Positions 37,401 to 50,200 of a stretch of DNA of 64,000 bases are shown here, piece after piece; position 1 is the first letter of the stretch, and every line of letters begins with the position of its first letter. The stretch is taken from positions 1,007,725 to 1,071,724 of the forward strand of contig NMRA01000083.1 of the NCBI GenBank assembly GCA_002633005.1. Direction: 5' to 3'. The position numbers and the translations under genes were made by a program. This DNA comes from Phoronis australis (taxonomy: Eukaryota; Phoronida; Phoronidae). The notes under the pieces are model-generated. The model did no database searches. It saw only the letters and a program-made list of their open reading frames with translations, and was not told the origin of the DNA.

Positions 37401-40400
37401 CAGGATATGGGACACAAGGACAGGGCACACGGTGCGAGACATTAAAGGTATTAATCTCGTTCTTTTCTGCTGAAGACAACTATGAAAGAAATTTCATTAA
37501 AGTATATGTTTTACCGTCTCTTAATAGTGGCTTTTTCTTATTTTCTCTTTATAAAACAAAACATAAAGTTTATCAAACTTGTGGTCATTTGTCGAACACT
37601 ATAATTAAAAATTATTGATTTTGGTATAAGGCGCAGGTTTGTTCCCCTTTAATCCTTATTCTTATGTGTTCCATGGTCTACGCCTACTAGTCATGGAAAG
37701 CTGGATATTGACAAAAACAATCATCATCATGCATGGAAAGTAATTGATATAGCTGGGAAAATACTCAGGTAAACTCAATATGAAAAATGAAATACAGTAT
37801 GAATGGGGCGTAACTGTTTCTTTTATGGACCTGCCTTTTTAATTTTAGTCAAATGAATGTTTCAGATCTCCATAAAAGCACAATTACAAAGTGTATGTTC
37901 ACGCCATCTGGTGACCGAGTGATCACTACATCTATGGATAAAACTACAAAATTCTTCGATCTCAAATCTAACATCAACACAATCACATTGGGGTAAGTTG
38001 TCATCATGTGAGATATTTTTTGTTTGCTTGCCAATAATTTTCCAACAATTTGCTTAGACTACAAGGCAAAACTAATCACAAAATACTGTTTTTTGACATG
38101 ACGTTTAATATTGTTAACAGCAAAAATGACGGGTAATAATTACTATAATGACATCAAATTCTAATTAGAGAATGGTTTAGCCACCTTACAAACTTTGAAT
38201 TCCTGTTAATTTCTCTTCATCCTTGGTCATCAGGGGAGACTACTCTGACGGTGAACTTGGCTTCCACCCAGCCGTCACGTGGAGAATTCTGGGATACATA
38301 TTGTCTGAATACTTATGGCTTGTCATGGGCGGCGCAGCACAGAAAAAAGTGGGGGGCTTAAGCCTCCCCCCCCTAGCCCCCCCCCCCTAGCCCCCCAGTG
38401 TGATGCATCGCCCATAGACCATGGGAAGTGCACCCCTGGAAAAAGTGGGGGCTATAGCTCCCTGACCCCCCTGTGGTGCACCACCCATGCTTGTACTGTA
38501 CATGCGATGCTGCCGTGGAACTTGAAAAAAGTGTTTACATGCAGTTTTTGTTCTTTACTGGTTTTTGTGTTTATTCCCGGCCAGTCACCAACATTCCATA
38601 TGAAATGACAACTATGGTATTTTTCTCTTGAAGTGACTGATGAAAGGGTCATACTGGAAGGTCTGCTTGGCGGGAAACAAAGTAAATCAGTCGGCTATTT
38701 CTTTTAATTAAACTGTTTCGCTGTCTCATTTGTGACCTTTGTAATGCTAGCTGTGTAATGCTTCATTCTTTGTTTGTAGAGGTCACATCAATGTCATATC
38801 CAACTGCTGTATGACAAAAGATGGGAAGAACTTTGCAACTTGCTCTTGGGACAAGACCATTCAGATCTGGGACATTGCTGTGGGAACTTACAGGTTGGTC
38901 CATGTCTTGCATTCACAATTTGTCAAAAACACCTGCCCAAAATTGTTTGAAAAGTAAGTCTAACATAACAAAAATGTTGCTTTCTAGATTGAATGTTGAC
39001 GGCCATGAATAGCCTAGTGGTAGAACTGTGACCAAATAATTCACTAACGTCACCCAGATACAAAGCTTTCTAGCACTTTGTGGACTTAACTCTTATTATT
39101 GTTCATTGTATTTTTCGTAATAATAATGAAAGGTCTTTTTCTAGAGCTTGTTACGTCAAATGGGCCTTTGTGTTGCTATCAGGACTTGCTAAAGCCAGCT
39201 AATTGAACTATTTGTACCAACCATCACTACTAAGATGGTTGGAAATGGGGATAGTATTGGTTCTGTAATGAAATGCTAAGGGTTAGTTGAGCACACCGTT
39301 TTAATTTTGTGACATCACTTTGTGAATTTACTCATGGACATTTTCCATTCTATTATGAGCTTGCCATTTTACAGCAAGACTTTGTAGCCTAGTGCCATTG
39401 TATATATCACAAGAACATCATTTTCAATAGAAGTCTTAAACCTAGACTGCACTCTGTCCTTTTGGGAAGCACTTCATTGTTTTATGTATGATATCTCTGT
39501 CTGTTTTCTGCACCTGTTCACTTTTTATTTCAGAAACCGAGGTGCCACAACGCTGGCCAAGGGTCATGAAGGTTCAATCAGTTCTATTGCTTTCAGTGCA
39601 GACAGTAAGTGAACTTTGACCTTGAGCTGGTTGAAATAACACCTGGCTCACTTTTTAACGAAATTCAAATTGAATTTGTTAAGATGTAGATTGTTGATTT
39701 TTGTAAGTAAAACTACTGGAACACAATCGGTTCTCTTCAAGGCCTTACGTGTGAGAGTAATTTGAAGTTATGTAAAAATGTCATCAAGTATTTTTTTGGA
39801 CATACTATATGAAAATGACCCTAATTTGAACATCAGTATGAATATGATATAATAGGTGCCAAATGTTCAGCTATAGATGTGGACATTGAGAAGGGGACTG
39901 TGTTAAGAAATTTGTCAGTTATTTTATCCACAACTTGCCACATGAGGTTTTATTGTTTTATTGGCATCACATGGTTCTTTTACAATGAATTTACACACGT
40001 ATTTAAGCTCATGTGCCCGTGATGCATTTAAAAAATATTTTTAATTGTACATAAGTGCATGTGCCAAGGTGTGTGTGTGTGCGTGTGCGTGTGTGTGTGC
40101 GCGCGTGTGTGCATATCTTGAACTGGCCGGGTCTAAGTGTTATGTTGTCCATTCTTAGTACTTTCATTTAAATACTTATGAACTGGAGAATAAAGGCGCA
40201 TCTTATACCTAATTATTCTATCTCTTAAAACTCAACTTTGCACATTTAAATATGGCTCATTAATGTTAACTTGGACGCACATCTGTCTACTGTTTTGTAA
40301 TGAATAAATAGTTTGGACACATGTTATTTCACGAACTCGATCCTCGATTTTATGAGTTTTGTATATACATGTAAGCTCATGGGCCTATTAATTTGGATTC

Positions 40401-42681
40401 AAGTCTAGCTTTACATTTAGGCATGTGGGCTTAAAAACGCAAGTATACAGTAGGCACCGTGCGATTGAAGTGAAGGTTGCGGCAGTAAGGAAATGCCATT
40501 TGATTCATCTCCAGTCCTTACCGGGCAAGCATTGTATTGTAGCGTACGGTGAAAGGATACGAGTTATCTTTGTCATCATGTTTATATATTTTCACTGTGT
40601 TTCAGATTCAATGCTGGTATCGGCTGGTTACGATACGAGTATCATTCTGTGGGACTTGGACACAAACACACAGAAAATACGGCTTATGGTAAGCTGCAAA
40701 AAAAATTTATCCCCAGCAGTCACCTTTACAAATATGCCTGGTTACTATAGAATGAAAATTTGTAAGTGGCATTTGCATGGTAGAAGCAAATCTGTATGAT
40801 TATGCAATACTGGTAAATAACATTGTACGACTCTGGTTTTACGTTGTCACGCAAATTTCCCTGCATTTTGTATCTTGGCACGCGATTGATTTTCGAGAAA
40901 ATGGTCAGCGACTGAAAAAATGACCTTATTTCAATATTTTGACGGATTTATTCTGTATGAAGTGTAGTGTGGCCATATTTATACTGAAAAGTAACACTAA
41001 CCGTATGTTTCAGGGTCACGGGGACTGGATAGAAGATATTTGTATGAGCGGCGACGGAATGTGGATAATGAGTTGTTCAAAGGACACCACCATTAGGCTG
41101 TGGAATATTGCAGAGTCCGATGAAATCCCTTCGGCTGTGGACGACAAGAAGACCATTGGTCTTAAAGTGGTCAAGGTCAGTGAGACACTGTCTTATGACA
41201 ACTTACGGGATCTTATTAGCAATGTTAATGCAAGAAGACTAGAAGTTCATGTAAAAATATACAAACCACAACCGTGTCCGTGAATATGCTTTTCAGGGAG
41301 ACCTACGTTCACTTGTGATTAAGGTAAGACCAAGAACAGTTTTACCGAGTTGGAAAAAACTTCGTTTGTATTGTTTGCTCGCTTGGTTCTAACATTGCGT
41401 TCCTCAAATCTCAAGTCAACTACATGCAAGTTGATTTGAATACCGGGAACTTCAATTACTACGAACGTGTTTGGAGTGCTTATTTTCTAAGCAGGGGCTT
41501 TTGCCCATTTACTATCGAGTGTGGTTACGGAGAAGGCAATTACAACTGAGTTAACAAGCCAGATCCTACGGTTTCATTTGTGTAAAGAAATTTCAATTAT
41601 CCGACAAGAGGAAGCAGTGGTGGTTATGGACGCTATCTGTTGATTGCAACTTGGTTCAAATGCCAAGCACCAATAGTAGATGAATGTGGCCTACATGACT
41701 ACAGACTTTTAAAGCCGCTCTCTGGAAGAGCGTTATGACGGAGTTCTCGCTAGTTTCAGATCTGTTCTTTTTGTAAAGGCCTCCACATGTCTGATGCAAT
41801 TCAGCCGTCTGACCACCAATCTTTTTTTCTTGTGTAACTTTTGGGAAAAAAGATCAAGAAATTTGCTAAAAATGATGCAGACATGCATTTTTTTAAAAAG
41901 TATGATGGTGATTTCATCCAATCCTAGTTCTGTCCCATGCTAGAGCAGCATTGGTCTCACACGAGTGAGAAAAGCAGGATTCAACTAAAACACAATATTC
42001 CCCGTGTCACAGAATGGACATCATGCTTTTTAGTGGGTGGTCTTTCCCTACATATAACTTTTCTAAAACATTAGTTCATGCTTGCCTGTAAATTTTCAAA
42101 ATTTGCTTCATACTTTTTGTGGGTTGACGAGGGTTACCGAGCATCACTTTATTTGAGAGCTAGATGGGAAAACCATTAATATCTATAAATTGGCCAAAAG
42201 CGGGCTTAGTATCTTTTGAAGAAGTGAGAGACACCGAGGTTTCAAAACAAGTAGTTAACGTAGACCATAACCTAATATATATCATACAGGTCACAGTCAG
42301 TCCATTGTGCAAATTTCCATTTTGTTTCGCAAGTTTATTTTTGTTCGAAGTTCTTGTGATTGCAATTCCAAACACTATTTGTGACATTTTTAGTATGTTT
42401 GAGCTGTTTCCTTTGTTCTATTTGTAACCATATTTTCAGGAATGTGTACACCGTCTTGTGGTTTACTGCCGACATGTCACCCAAGTTTTATTCAAAATGG
42501 CAATGACTGAACAGAAAACCCAACTCAATATATTTTCCTTCTTTTCCACCAGTGTTCCGACTGCGGCAAACCATTCTCCATGGCCCAAATGACTGATGCT
42601 GGAACAATATGTGTTTTCTGCCGACTTCAGAAGAGAACTTCGCCAACACTAGACATAGACTTCACTGTTGATCCTGAATAA
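27949..42681 (+). CDS. WDR88: WDR88-like WD-repeat protein
   Basis: This protein has seven WD40 repeats, predicted to form one beta-propeller, and a C-terminal paired-Cys tail. Coding exons are 27949-27982, 28740-28855, 36120-36380, 37309-37447, 37866-37992, 38780-38893, 39534-39604, 40606-40688, 41014-41175 and 42553-42681. All joins keep phase and give 411 residues (human about 470). The start [11 protein letters not shown] reads in frame into exon 2, which has no Met in that frame. Repeats end in variants of Trp-Asp (ARLWQ, IKVWD, VRIWD, TKFFD, IQIWD, IILWD, IRLWN). The last exon encodes CSDCGKPFS, then ICVFCR, with Cys at 370, 373, 389 and 392, which matches the tail of vertebrate WDR88. 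The biochemical role is not established. The last WD exon reads SDEIPSAVDDKKTIGLKVVK, also family-like. Confidence 0.93.
28044..28095 (-). repeat. Right arm of 52-bp inverted repeat around WDR88 exon 1
   Basis: Inverted partner of 27429-27480, separated by about 560 bp that contain WDR88 exon 1. Both arms lie in MARCHF6 intron 1, and the right arm also lies in WDR88 intron 1. A single transcript of this region could pair the arms. Confidence 0.9.
28856..36119 (+). other. WDR88 intron 2 (7.3 kb)
   Basis: Mostly AT-rich unique-looking sequence with no recognisable exon. Open frames at 28937-29248 and 34020-34358 have no family I can name. The only organised unit is the TATA-plus-ORF segment near its 3' end (35656-36184). 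An exon too short to notice could be hidden, but phases at 28855 and 36120 already agree. Confidence 0.6.
35656..36184 (+). other. TATA box followed by a 155-codon ORF inside WDR88 intron 2
   Basis: TATATAAA at 35656-35663 is followed 53 bases later by ATG (35717) and an open frame to 36184. The product has two hydrophobic stretches (ILLVVFSIGMIMVTAWPIIV and a Met/Phe-rich one) and no domain I recognise. The frame runs through the WDR88 exon 3 acceptor in a different phase, so plain read-through does not join WDR88. It could be an alternative WDR88 promoter, a nested gene or chance. Confidence 0.25.
38110..38340 (+). repeat. Interspersed repeat, copy 2
   Basis: Partner of 4555-4800 in the same orientation, with shared TTCTAATTAGAGAATG and GGTCATCAGGGGAGACTAC blocks. 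It is located in WDR88 intron 5. Confidence 0.8.
38325..38500 (+). repeat. C-tract-rich duplicated segment
   Basis: AAAAAGTGGGGGGCTTAAGC followed by poly-C/CTAGCCCCC recurs about 100 bases later as AAAAAGTGGGGGCTATAGC followed by CCCTGACCCCCC. It is GC-rich against an AT-rich background and is probably a fragment of a dispersed repeat. Confidence 0.6.
40069..40112 (+). repeat. GT/GC microsatellite
   Basis: Interrupted (GT)n with GCGTGTGCGT and GCGCGC interruptions, in WDR88 intron 7. Alternating purine-pyrimidine runs of this kind can adopt Z-form. Confidence 0.9.
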
Positions 42682-44133
42682 CACAACAGTGTCTAGTTGC
42701 GTTGTGGTGAAGTTATGTCTACAAAGACACATTCCACTTTGTGACATGTGAAGATGGTTCCAACCGTTTTGTATGTATTTCCTGTTACTTATATTTCCAA
42801 AGGAGTTCAAATACAATTTTAGTGCCATACAATACCTAGTTCATAAGGCAAAAATATAGTTTCAAATGAGAAACTATAAAGACAAATCGTACTTAACTGA
42901 ATTTATTGCTTGTGTACAGAACATTCTGATTCCAACAATTAATGAAGACGTTTTAATTTATGCAGTCATCTGTTAAGATTATTATTGTTCAGTGATACAT
43001 TCGTTATCTCCTCATTATCTAGTCCATGTTTGCCTGTCGTTTTGTTTTGTTGTAATTTCTTGTGGTAAACTGCTGAGTATAATCTTGACGAAGTCGAAAT
43101 AAAATTTTTCATATTTTGTTGCTGTCTTGAGATTTCAGCTCCTCTTGAATTTCTTCTTTAAAGCTGAAAATAAATTGTAAAAGGGAAGGGGATGAGAAAT
43201 ATTCAATTTGCAGCAAGAAACAAACTGAAAGTTGATGAATGCTTTTGAAAAACCGAACTCTTCATATTCTAGCACTAATTGCTTCAGTAAGAGGATGACC
43301 TTTACAGAGGGCTTGTCTTTCAAATTAGTATACTTAAAATGTGATTGAATACTCCAAACATATTAACCAAAGATTTGCATTTGTAACTAGTATATTGGTT
43401 CGCATGGCTGAAATTCAAATTCAAACAGAATTTGTCATATGTTTAGGGATATTTATACTCTGGCGATCTTATGTCCCGGCCTGTCGATGCTCTCGGCTGG
43501 GCTTGAATGCTTCACAAGACAGAACTCTCAACACTTTATTGCCGAGTTAAAATTTGTTTGAGAAAGACTTGTGCACAAGGTCATAACAGAACCGTGTTCT
43601 TCATGTTAAGTGTGGAGACCTGCACCAGTTGAAAATGAAATGATGGGGAGGCTGGTTTCTCTTAGAGGGAGCAAACCAATTCTTACCACAGGCATGCACT
43701 TTTATCACACACCGAGAAGCATGCCCCAGTTTCTACGTGTTTTTTGGTCTTTTCCACTAAAAATGGTCAGTGGTAACAGTGCTTGAATTTGGAGTTCAGG
43801 TTCCAAGGTTAGGTTTGTGAGCGGGTTTTCACCCCACGTCTGGGAATAAGAACATAATAAGCACTTAGAAGAGTTTCAAGACGAGATGTTTTCTGCTTAA
43901 ATTACCTTGCATTTACAAAACACTTAAACATAAGTATACTCATAAAACTGCAACATGATAACAGTGAAATTTTATGCATCTGATGGACATGAGTGCAATA
44001 CGTACCCTTAGCAATAAAACCACCCGTGTTGCATATTTGAACCTCGGATACTGTAACGTTAACCATTTGTTCAATAAAAGATCGTTTTGGTTTTCAGAGA
44101 AAGGGGGAAGTTTAATGGTTCAATCGGGCACAT
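42682..44133. other. Convergent intergenic region between WDR88 and NGDN
   Basis: It holds the 3' UTR of WDR88 and the 3' flank of NGDN. No recognisable coding exon was seen. The small open frames on either strand here look like chance. Confidence 0.6.
43098..43103 (+). terminator. Candidate polyadenylation signal of WDR88
   Basis: AATAAA lies about 417 bases after the WDR88 stop, followed within 30 bases by a TTTTTC/TTTTGTTGC tract. It is a plausible 3' end for the transcript. Confidence 0.6.
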
Positions 44134-44139
44134 TTATTT
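44134..44139 (-). terminator. Candidate polyadenylation signal of NGDN
   Basis: TTTATT on the plus strand reads AATAAA on the minus strand, about 112 bases after the NGDN stop codon at 44251-44253. Confidence 0.55.
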
Positions 44140-44250
44140 TCAAATATGCCCCAAGTTTACTCCATAACATTCCAGTTTCATGTTTCCAATACCTTCGTTT
44201 TTCCAAGGTTTATGCAACAATTGCGCAGCATATATTGGATTATGAGCAGT

Positions 44251-47200
44251 TTACGAAAACAAACCTTTAGCCTTTATCTTCTTAACCCTCGTTGGCGTTT
44301 TACTGCTTCGTTTCCGTTTCTTTCCACCCATTTCCTAAAATATCAGTGTTACATTTCTAATTGATGGATCAGGGCTAAATGTCAGTTTGTAAGCTCCGCC
44401 CAATCCGTCTGCTTTCACATAAATATTCCAATCAACTTAAATATAACAGCAGATTATGAATACTTGTGTATATAATGGGTAACTCGATGCAGTGTTGAAC
44501 TATGGGCCTTCTTTTCATCATCCAAGTAGACTGAGAAGATAAAGCCGTTCACTAGCAAGGTGGTGTTCAGGGAATAAGAGTCCTGCATGTATTTCTTGCC
44601 CATGTTTCAATGATACCGTCCATTGCAAGTTCCTAATTAGGCTTGCACTATGTCTGGAGACATTGAAGACGTCCCTCAACTAATACACCTAATTCACGTA
44701 GTCACCATTTAAAGTAAGCCTCTTTTTAGTTTTTAAAAACATGCATTCTGCACTTAATCACAGTGGAAAGCTTGATTTTTTGCGTGCCTCGTATTCATGT
44801 CTCAAATGCATTGTTTTTTAAACCTAAAAAGAGGCTCACTACTAAAACAGCTGCGTGAATAAGGTCTATTGCTACAAAAACATCAACAAGTCCGTTTTTT
44901 TTACACGTATAACAACTCAACTGACAAACAGAGAATGATGTAAAGCACCTACGTCAGATAGCTTTGACTTCCCAGTGCTACATTGAACAGCGTTACACAG
45001 CTTGCTTTATAAAATTTGCTCTTATCCTGTTCCTGAAGTCACAAACCAACAGCGCTGTTCCCAGGCTGATTTAGTTACAACAAACTTTGGCAACAACACT
45101 TTAGAAGGGGTGAGGGTTCACTGCAACACATTTCAACTATTACTACCACGATAACTAGAAAGTGTACCTCTAATGTGTCTCTGTCTGCTGACAGAGCACT
45201 GATGTCTCCAAATTTGGTCAGGTCATTCAGACTGGACAGTGTTGCTACCTTCTTACCAGCTTGCTGCATTAATGAAAACAGAAACATGAAAACAATAATA
45301 CACAAAATTACCAAATGATCTCGTACGCAATGCAACTTACTACATCAGCAAATATTCACTACCAACAGAATGATTTTGATTTATTTTGTACAAAAAGTAA
45401 AGCAACGATGTGATGGAAGCTTTGCTTAACCTGCTGAAATACTCACACAGGAACAAAGTTATACTTGGAATATCTGTTGATTCATTGAAAACTTGTCTGG
45501 CAGTCGCCATTGCCTAATAACTACAGTCGGTTGCTTAATTCCATTCACTAATTGCAGGTAAAATGGTAGAAGGTAAGACTGGCGGTATGCAGAGCAAAGC
45601 TAATATATTTGTCCAACTACCCTTATCTTTTTGACAGCTTTTTCATGTTGTCAGGCACTCTCGTACATTTTCTGTTGACAAGAATTCAAGGGTAAATAAT
45701 TCTACTTTAAGCACACACAATACTGGAATCTGTGACAGTCATTCATATTACAAATATACAACAACATGGACTTGTTCAAAACACAAACACATCCAAATAT
45801 AATGGTTCATAATGCTTTCTGGGTTTACCACTTATTATTATTCATTACATTTTTTGTAATAAACAATTAAGTTTGGATTTATGCGTTCATGCAGAGGACC
45901 CAAAGGCTCCATTGATGAGAGCTTTCTGCACAGATTGCAGAACATCCAGCTTTCGCGTCCCAGTCACTACTATATGCACGCAATAATTAAAATCTCCATC
46001 AGTTTCTGCATAGTGGACGTGAGCTAACCTTTTCTTTCTTCGACACAGCCATCCGTACGAAGTAAGTCTCTTCGTGACTAATGAAGAAAAGGAAAATTAA
46101 TGCAGTGTTGAAACATTATAACGAATTCACGTCAGGAAACCACACATTTAAGTACCAATTCCAAATTTCCAAGACGAATATTTTATATGTTTTAACCTAT
46201 TGGCAACCTGGAAAAACATCTTTCAGTACGGAAAATAAACATTCACACACACACACACACAATTCGCTTCACTAGAAACGATATATATATCAACAAGTAC
46301 ACAAAACTGACTAAACGATTCTTCTCAGTTAAATTTGATCCAAAATTCTTGAATTCTCACCCTAAACTTACATCATTTATGCAGAGCCGTTGATTCCGTG
46401 AGCTCAGAACAGCAGAAGTGAAAGACCTCGCTTAGTTGTTAACAAAAAACAGCTTACACTTTCTCCTCCCTGCTATAGCATATGCCAAAATGTAAAAAGC
46501 CTATAAGGTCATTTATGTATCGCATACTAAGTCTAAACGAATGTCAAACCTGTGGCCCTCATATGCCCGTAAGCTTCAGTATTGTCCAGAAAATATCCAA
46601 ACTAGTGGCATGTTGGCTGATCGCGCGAAACTGGCTCTGATTGAGAAGGCAGCAGAGTGTGTAGGCAAGACGTGCCTTGCGGCAACGGACAAGGATAAGT
46701 TGGACGTGCCATAACTTGTCACTCTGTGTGCGTCAGCCACACCAAAATCTAAACTCGTTACAGCAATGAGCCAATACAAGAGGAGTACACTGAACTCATA
46801 CGGCATTAATTTGGGGAACAGTAAAGTTTATGCAAAAGACAGTTGGCTAAGAGCTGTTTTTTGACGGTCAGCCCTGTTTACAGGATGATGCCAAACTTCC
46901 CCGAGGGTAGCCTCTACTTACTCTCGTCTTTCGGCGGCCATTTTATCAGCTTTGATTTTATGGAGGTCACGGGATTCCTGCAATGAATTTTTGAAAACAG
47001 TTAGTTTAAGTCACAAGCGTACTCATGATCATATATTCCCATGCATCAGCAAGGACGTGCCATATGTAAAGAACTGTATCATAGTGCAATTCGACACTAG
47101 TTGCCCTAAACTACCGATGTTTTAACACTTAACAAGAGCAATGCGAAACGTTGATATGCACCCATCATGTGCATCGCATCCAGCATGGACACAAGAGATG

Positions 47201-50200
47201 AACATAATATTGAACATTCCCACAACAGGGTACAATACTACTTAACTAAAAAAGGCTCCAGGAGGTGGAAAGCATGTCAACAATAAGAGGCGGACGCCTA
47301 TTACCAGACTCAAAAACAACACAGATTGCCACTAGATGGCATAAAACACATCAAATCTATTCTAAGACTAAAAATATCCAATTTCAACCATGAGAACTAA
47401 GAAGCTGCAGTTGCGGTCAAATCATGGCCACCCTGAATACTCCTCTAGAAGGATGCCCTAAACTCCAATGTACAATGTTCAGCCCCAAATACATTACCTT
47501 AATCTCCTGCGGCCCTTCATGGTATTCATCCTGTAGCTCTCTCATTATACTGCTACTCAGAGCCTTTTTCTTTGCCTTTTCAAGCATGACTTCCTGTCTC
47601 TCCTGTTCTGTCTCGTCGCCATCTGTTGACAGAATGTTAAGTTAAACTCTGAGTCTGAAGTTTCGTTATGAGTTTCTGTCCGTCATAATAGCAAGGAATT
47701 TAGAATTTGTTTTCCAATTATTTGAGGCACGTACAGTAACAACTAGCAAAAATAGTGATGAATGTACTGCTAAGCAGACATTGTAATCCATGCACAGGTG
47801 AAGTAACTTTTTGAGAAAAGTACTCGATCACATTAAAAAAAATCTAGTCAGGGATAGCTTTAGAAAAACTAGAACTGTTATGAGCAATAACAGAGGCTGC
47901 TATTTCCTTAGCCACCTATAAACCCGATCCTGATGGGGCCAGCTTTAAACTAGAATCAACACATATCCGTCGCCAGCACGCCATCTGCAGGTCAGATGTA
48001 AGGCCAAGTCACTAGTCTCCTGATGAAAGAATCAAGCATCTTCAGTGTTTCCACTGTGCTACTCCAACTTCGTTCATTTGAGTGAGCTCTACTAGGCCAC
48101 CAGAACGCCTTTAATAACTAAGTTCAATAAAGTTAGTGTGATGAAAGCAATAATAAAACATCTTCAAATAATTCCAATAAGCTCGATATTTTTCATTTAA
48201 TGTAATGTACTAACCATAAGGCATTGATGATATTTTAGGTGGACGGTACACCTTGGGTTTACTAGCCTCTGCTTCGTGTTCAGATCCACTTTCGGATTCT
48301 TCTTCATCTTCAAACTAGAACATCAAAATGAATTAACATTCAGAAGAACACTAGTACAATGCATCCCAAACTTCAGTCATTCACGCTAAATTAACATTTT
48401 TATGATGTGACCTAGTGTATAACTGTGAAGAAAGTTTATAACAGTTACTCTAACAGAGCAAGTTTCAGAAACAGCGTCGTTTTACAGAAACTAAGATGAA
48501 ATAATGATGGATAATCATATTTACCTTGCTAAGCATGGCTCTGGGGTTAGGTTCGAATCTGAGCGGATCGTTTTCTCCCACCGTACCAGTAACTGCAGTC
48601 TTGATCAGTTTATCAATTTGATATTTTAGTTTCTGGTCAATTGGTCGAATACGCTCTAGTACCTGGAACGCAGATAAAATTATTCATGCAACTGAATTGG
48701 ACTAAATAACTAATGAACTTCAGTCACTAGCTAGAGTTCAGACACCAGTGCCTGATTGCATGAAACAAGTCATCAATAGGGACTAAATTAAGTTCCTTAA
48801 ATCTTGTATATGTGTCTTCATTTACTAACAGATGTAGTCTTTTTCTACCATTATTTTGTTTCATCTTTACTATGAGCTACTCGATGACTACTGACATTTC
48901 CTAATAATATAACTAAACACTGAGTCCTGAGTTCAATGAAAATATAGGAACTTGTCCTTGAATTAGGGGCATTGCAAGAAAACATCCCTTATTCCATTTA
49001 TTTTTGATAAAGTTGAGTATTCAACGTAGAATTCATTCTTGCTTTGTATCGAAGTAAAAAAAAATGACTTAGTAATGAGCCTAAAACAGCACAAAAAAGT
49101 ACAACCGCCGTTTTCACAAGTCCACAAATATGCGGCGGCAGTACATTAACCGAACTTAGTTGAGTCCAAAACAGTTCAGAGAACTTGCTGCCAACATACA
49201 AAAACACACAAATAAATAATAATGGAAGTATTAGCAAAAAAAAGTTAAAACTAATGCTGGACTTACATTTCAAATGAGCTGATATTTATCAACTGGAAGT
49301 CAAGTATTCACCAACTAACAAATACACAAGTAGTTTGTCGTAAGTCATGTAAATACATACATATGGTGTTATTCATGACGAACCGATTTGAACAGCATGT
49401 ATTTTGGTATAGAAACCAGCTTCTATGGAGAAAGCTGGTAATTTTTTATTATTAAGGAGTATTTGGTTAACATCATTTGGCAAGTCATGAGAACTAATTA
49501 TCAAAAAATTGTATTATTAATCTGCTGCCAAATGCTATTCATTTTGCCTTTTATATCTGCGATAGCTTATAGGTTTGGAACAACAGATTTCGAAAATGAT
49601 TATTTATAATGCAATCAAACCCTAGATCCACAACAACTGTTGCAAATGGGAGTTCTGAAAACTGCGTCCGAGTTTAACAGTAATCTTGACCTTAATCAGC
49701 TCATACAAATTTCCTTTGTACGTGGTATAAGATCGGAGTTAATTAGTTTTTGCAAAAGCATCGACGAAAATTTGAATTCCTTGATGATATAGAATTACTA
49801 ATTATTATGTCTGTAGGAACGACATTCTACATATCTATGCATGAAATTACAGAGGGCTTACAAATAGCTCTCAGTCATTCATTAAAATTCTGAAAAGTTT
49901 GTCATTTCGGCTACATCCAATTAGCACTGAACGAAACTTTAATGTAAACATTCAATATTTCACCACCAGGATAATATATCAAAGATGTAGAGCTGCCGAT
50001 AATATAAAATTAATCCCACTAATTGGTTACTTACAGTTCGTATTTCCACCAATCGCTCTATGGCAGGCTGGTTCTTGATGGATAACCCACCAACCTTGCG
50101 CTGCATAACCAGAGTCAAGTTCACCAAGTAGCTCAGAAGAAGCTGGTACTTGACTTCAAGGAAACTGATCCCCTGTGGAGAAGGCACAGACATATAATAT

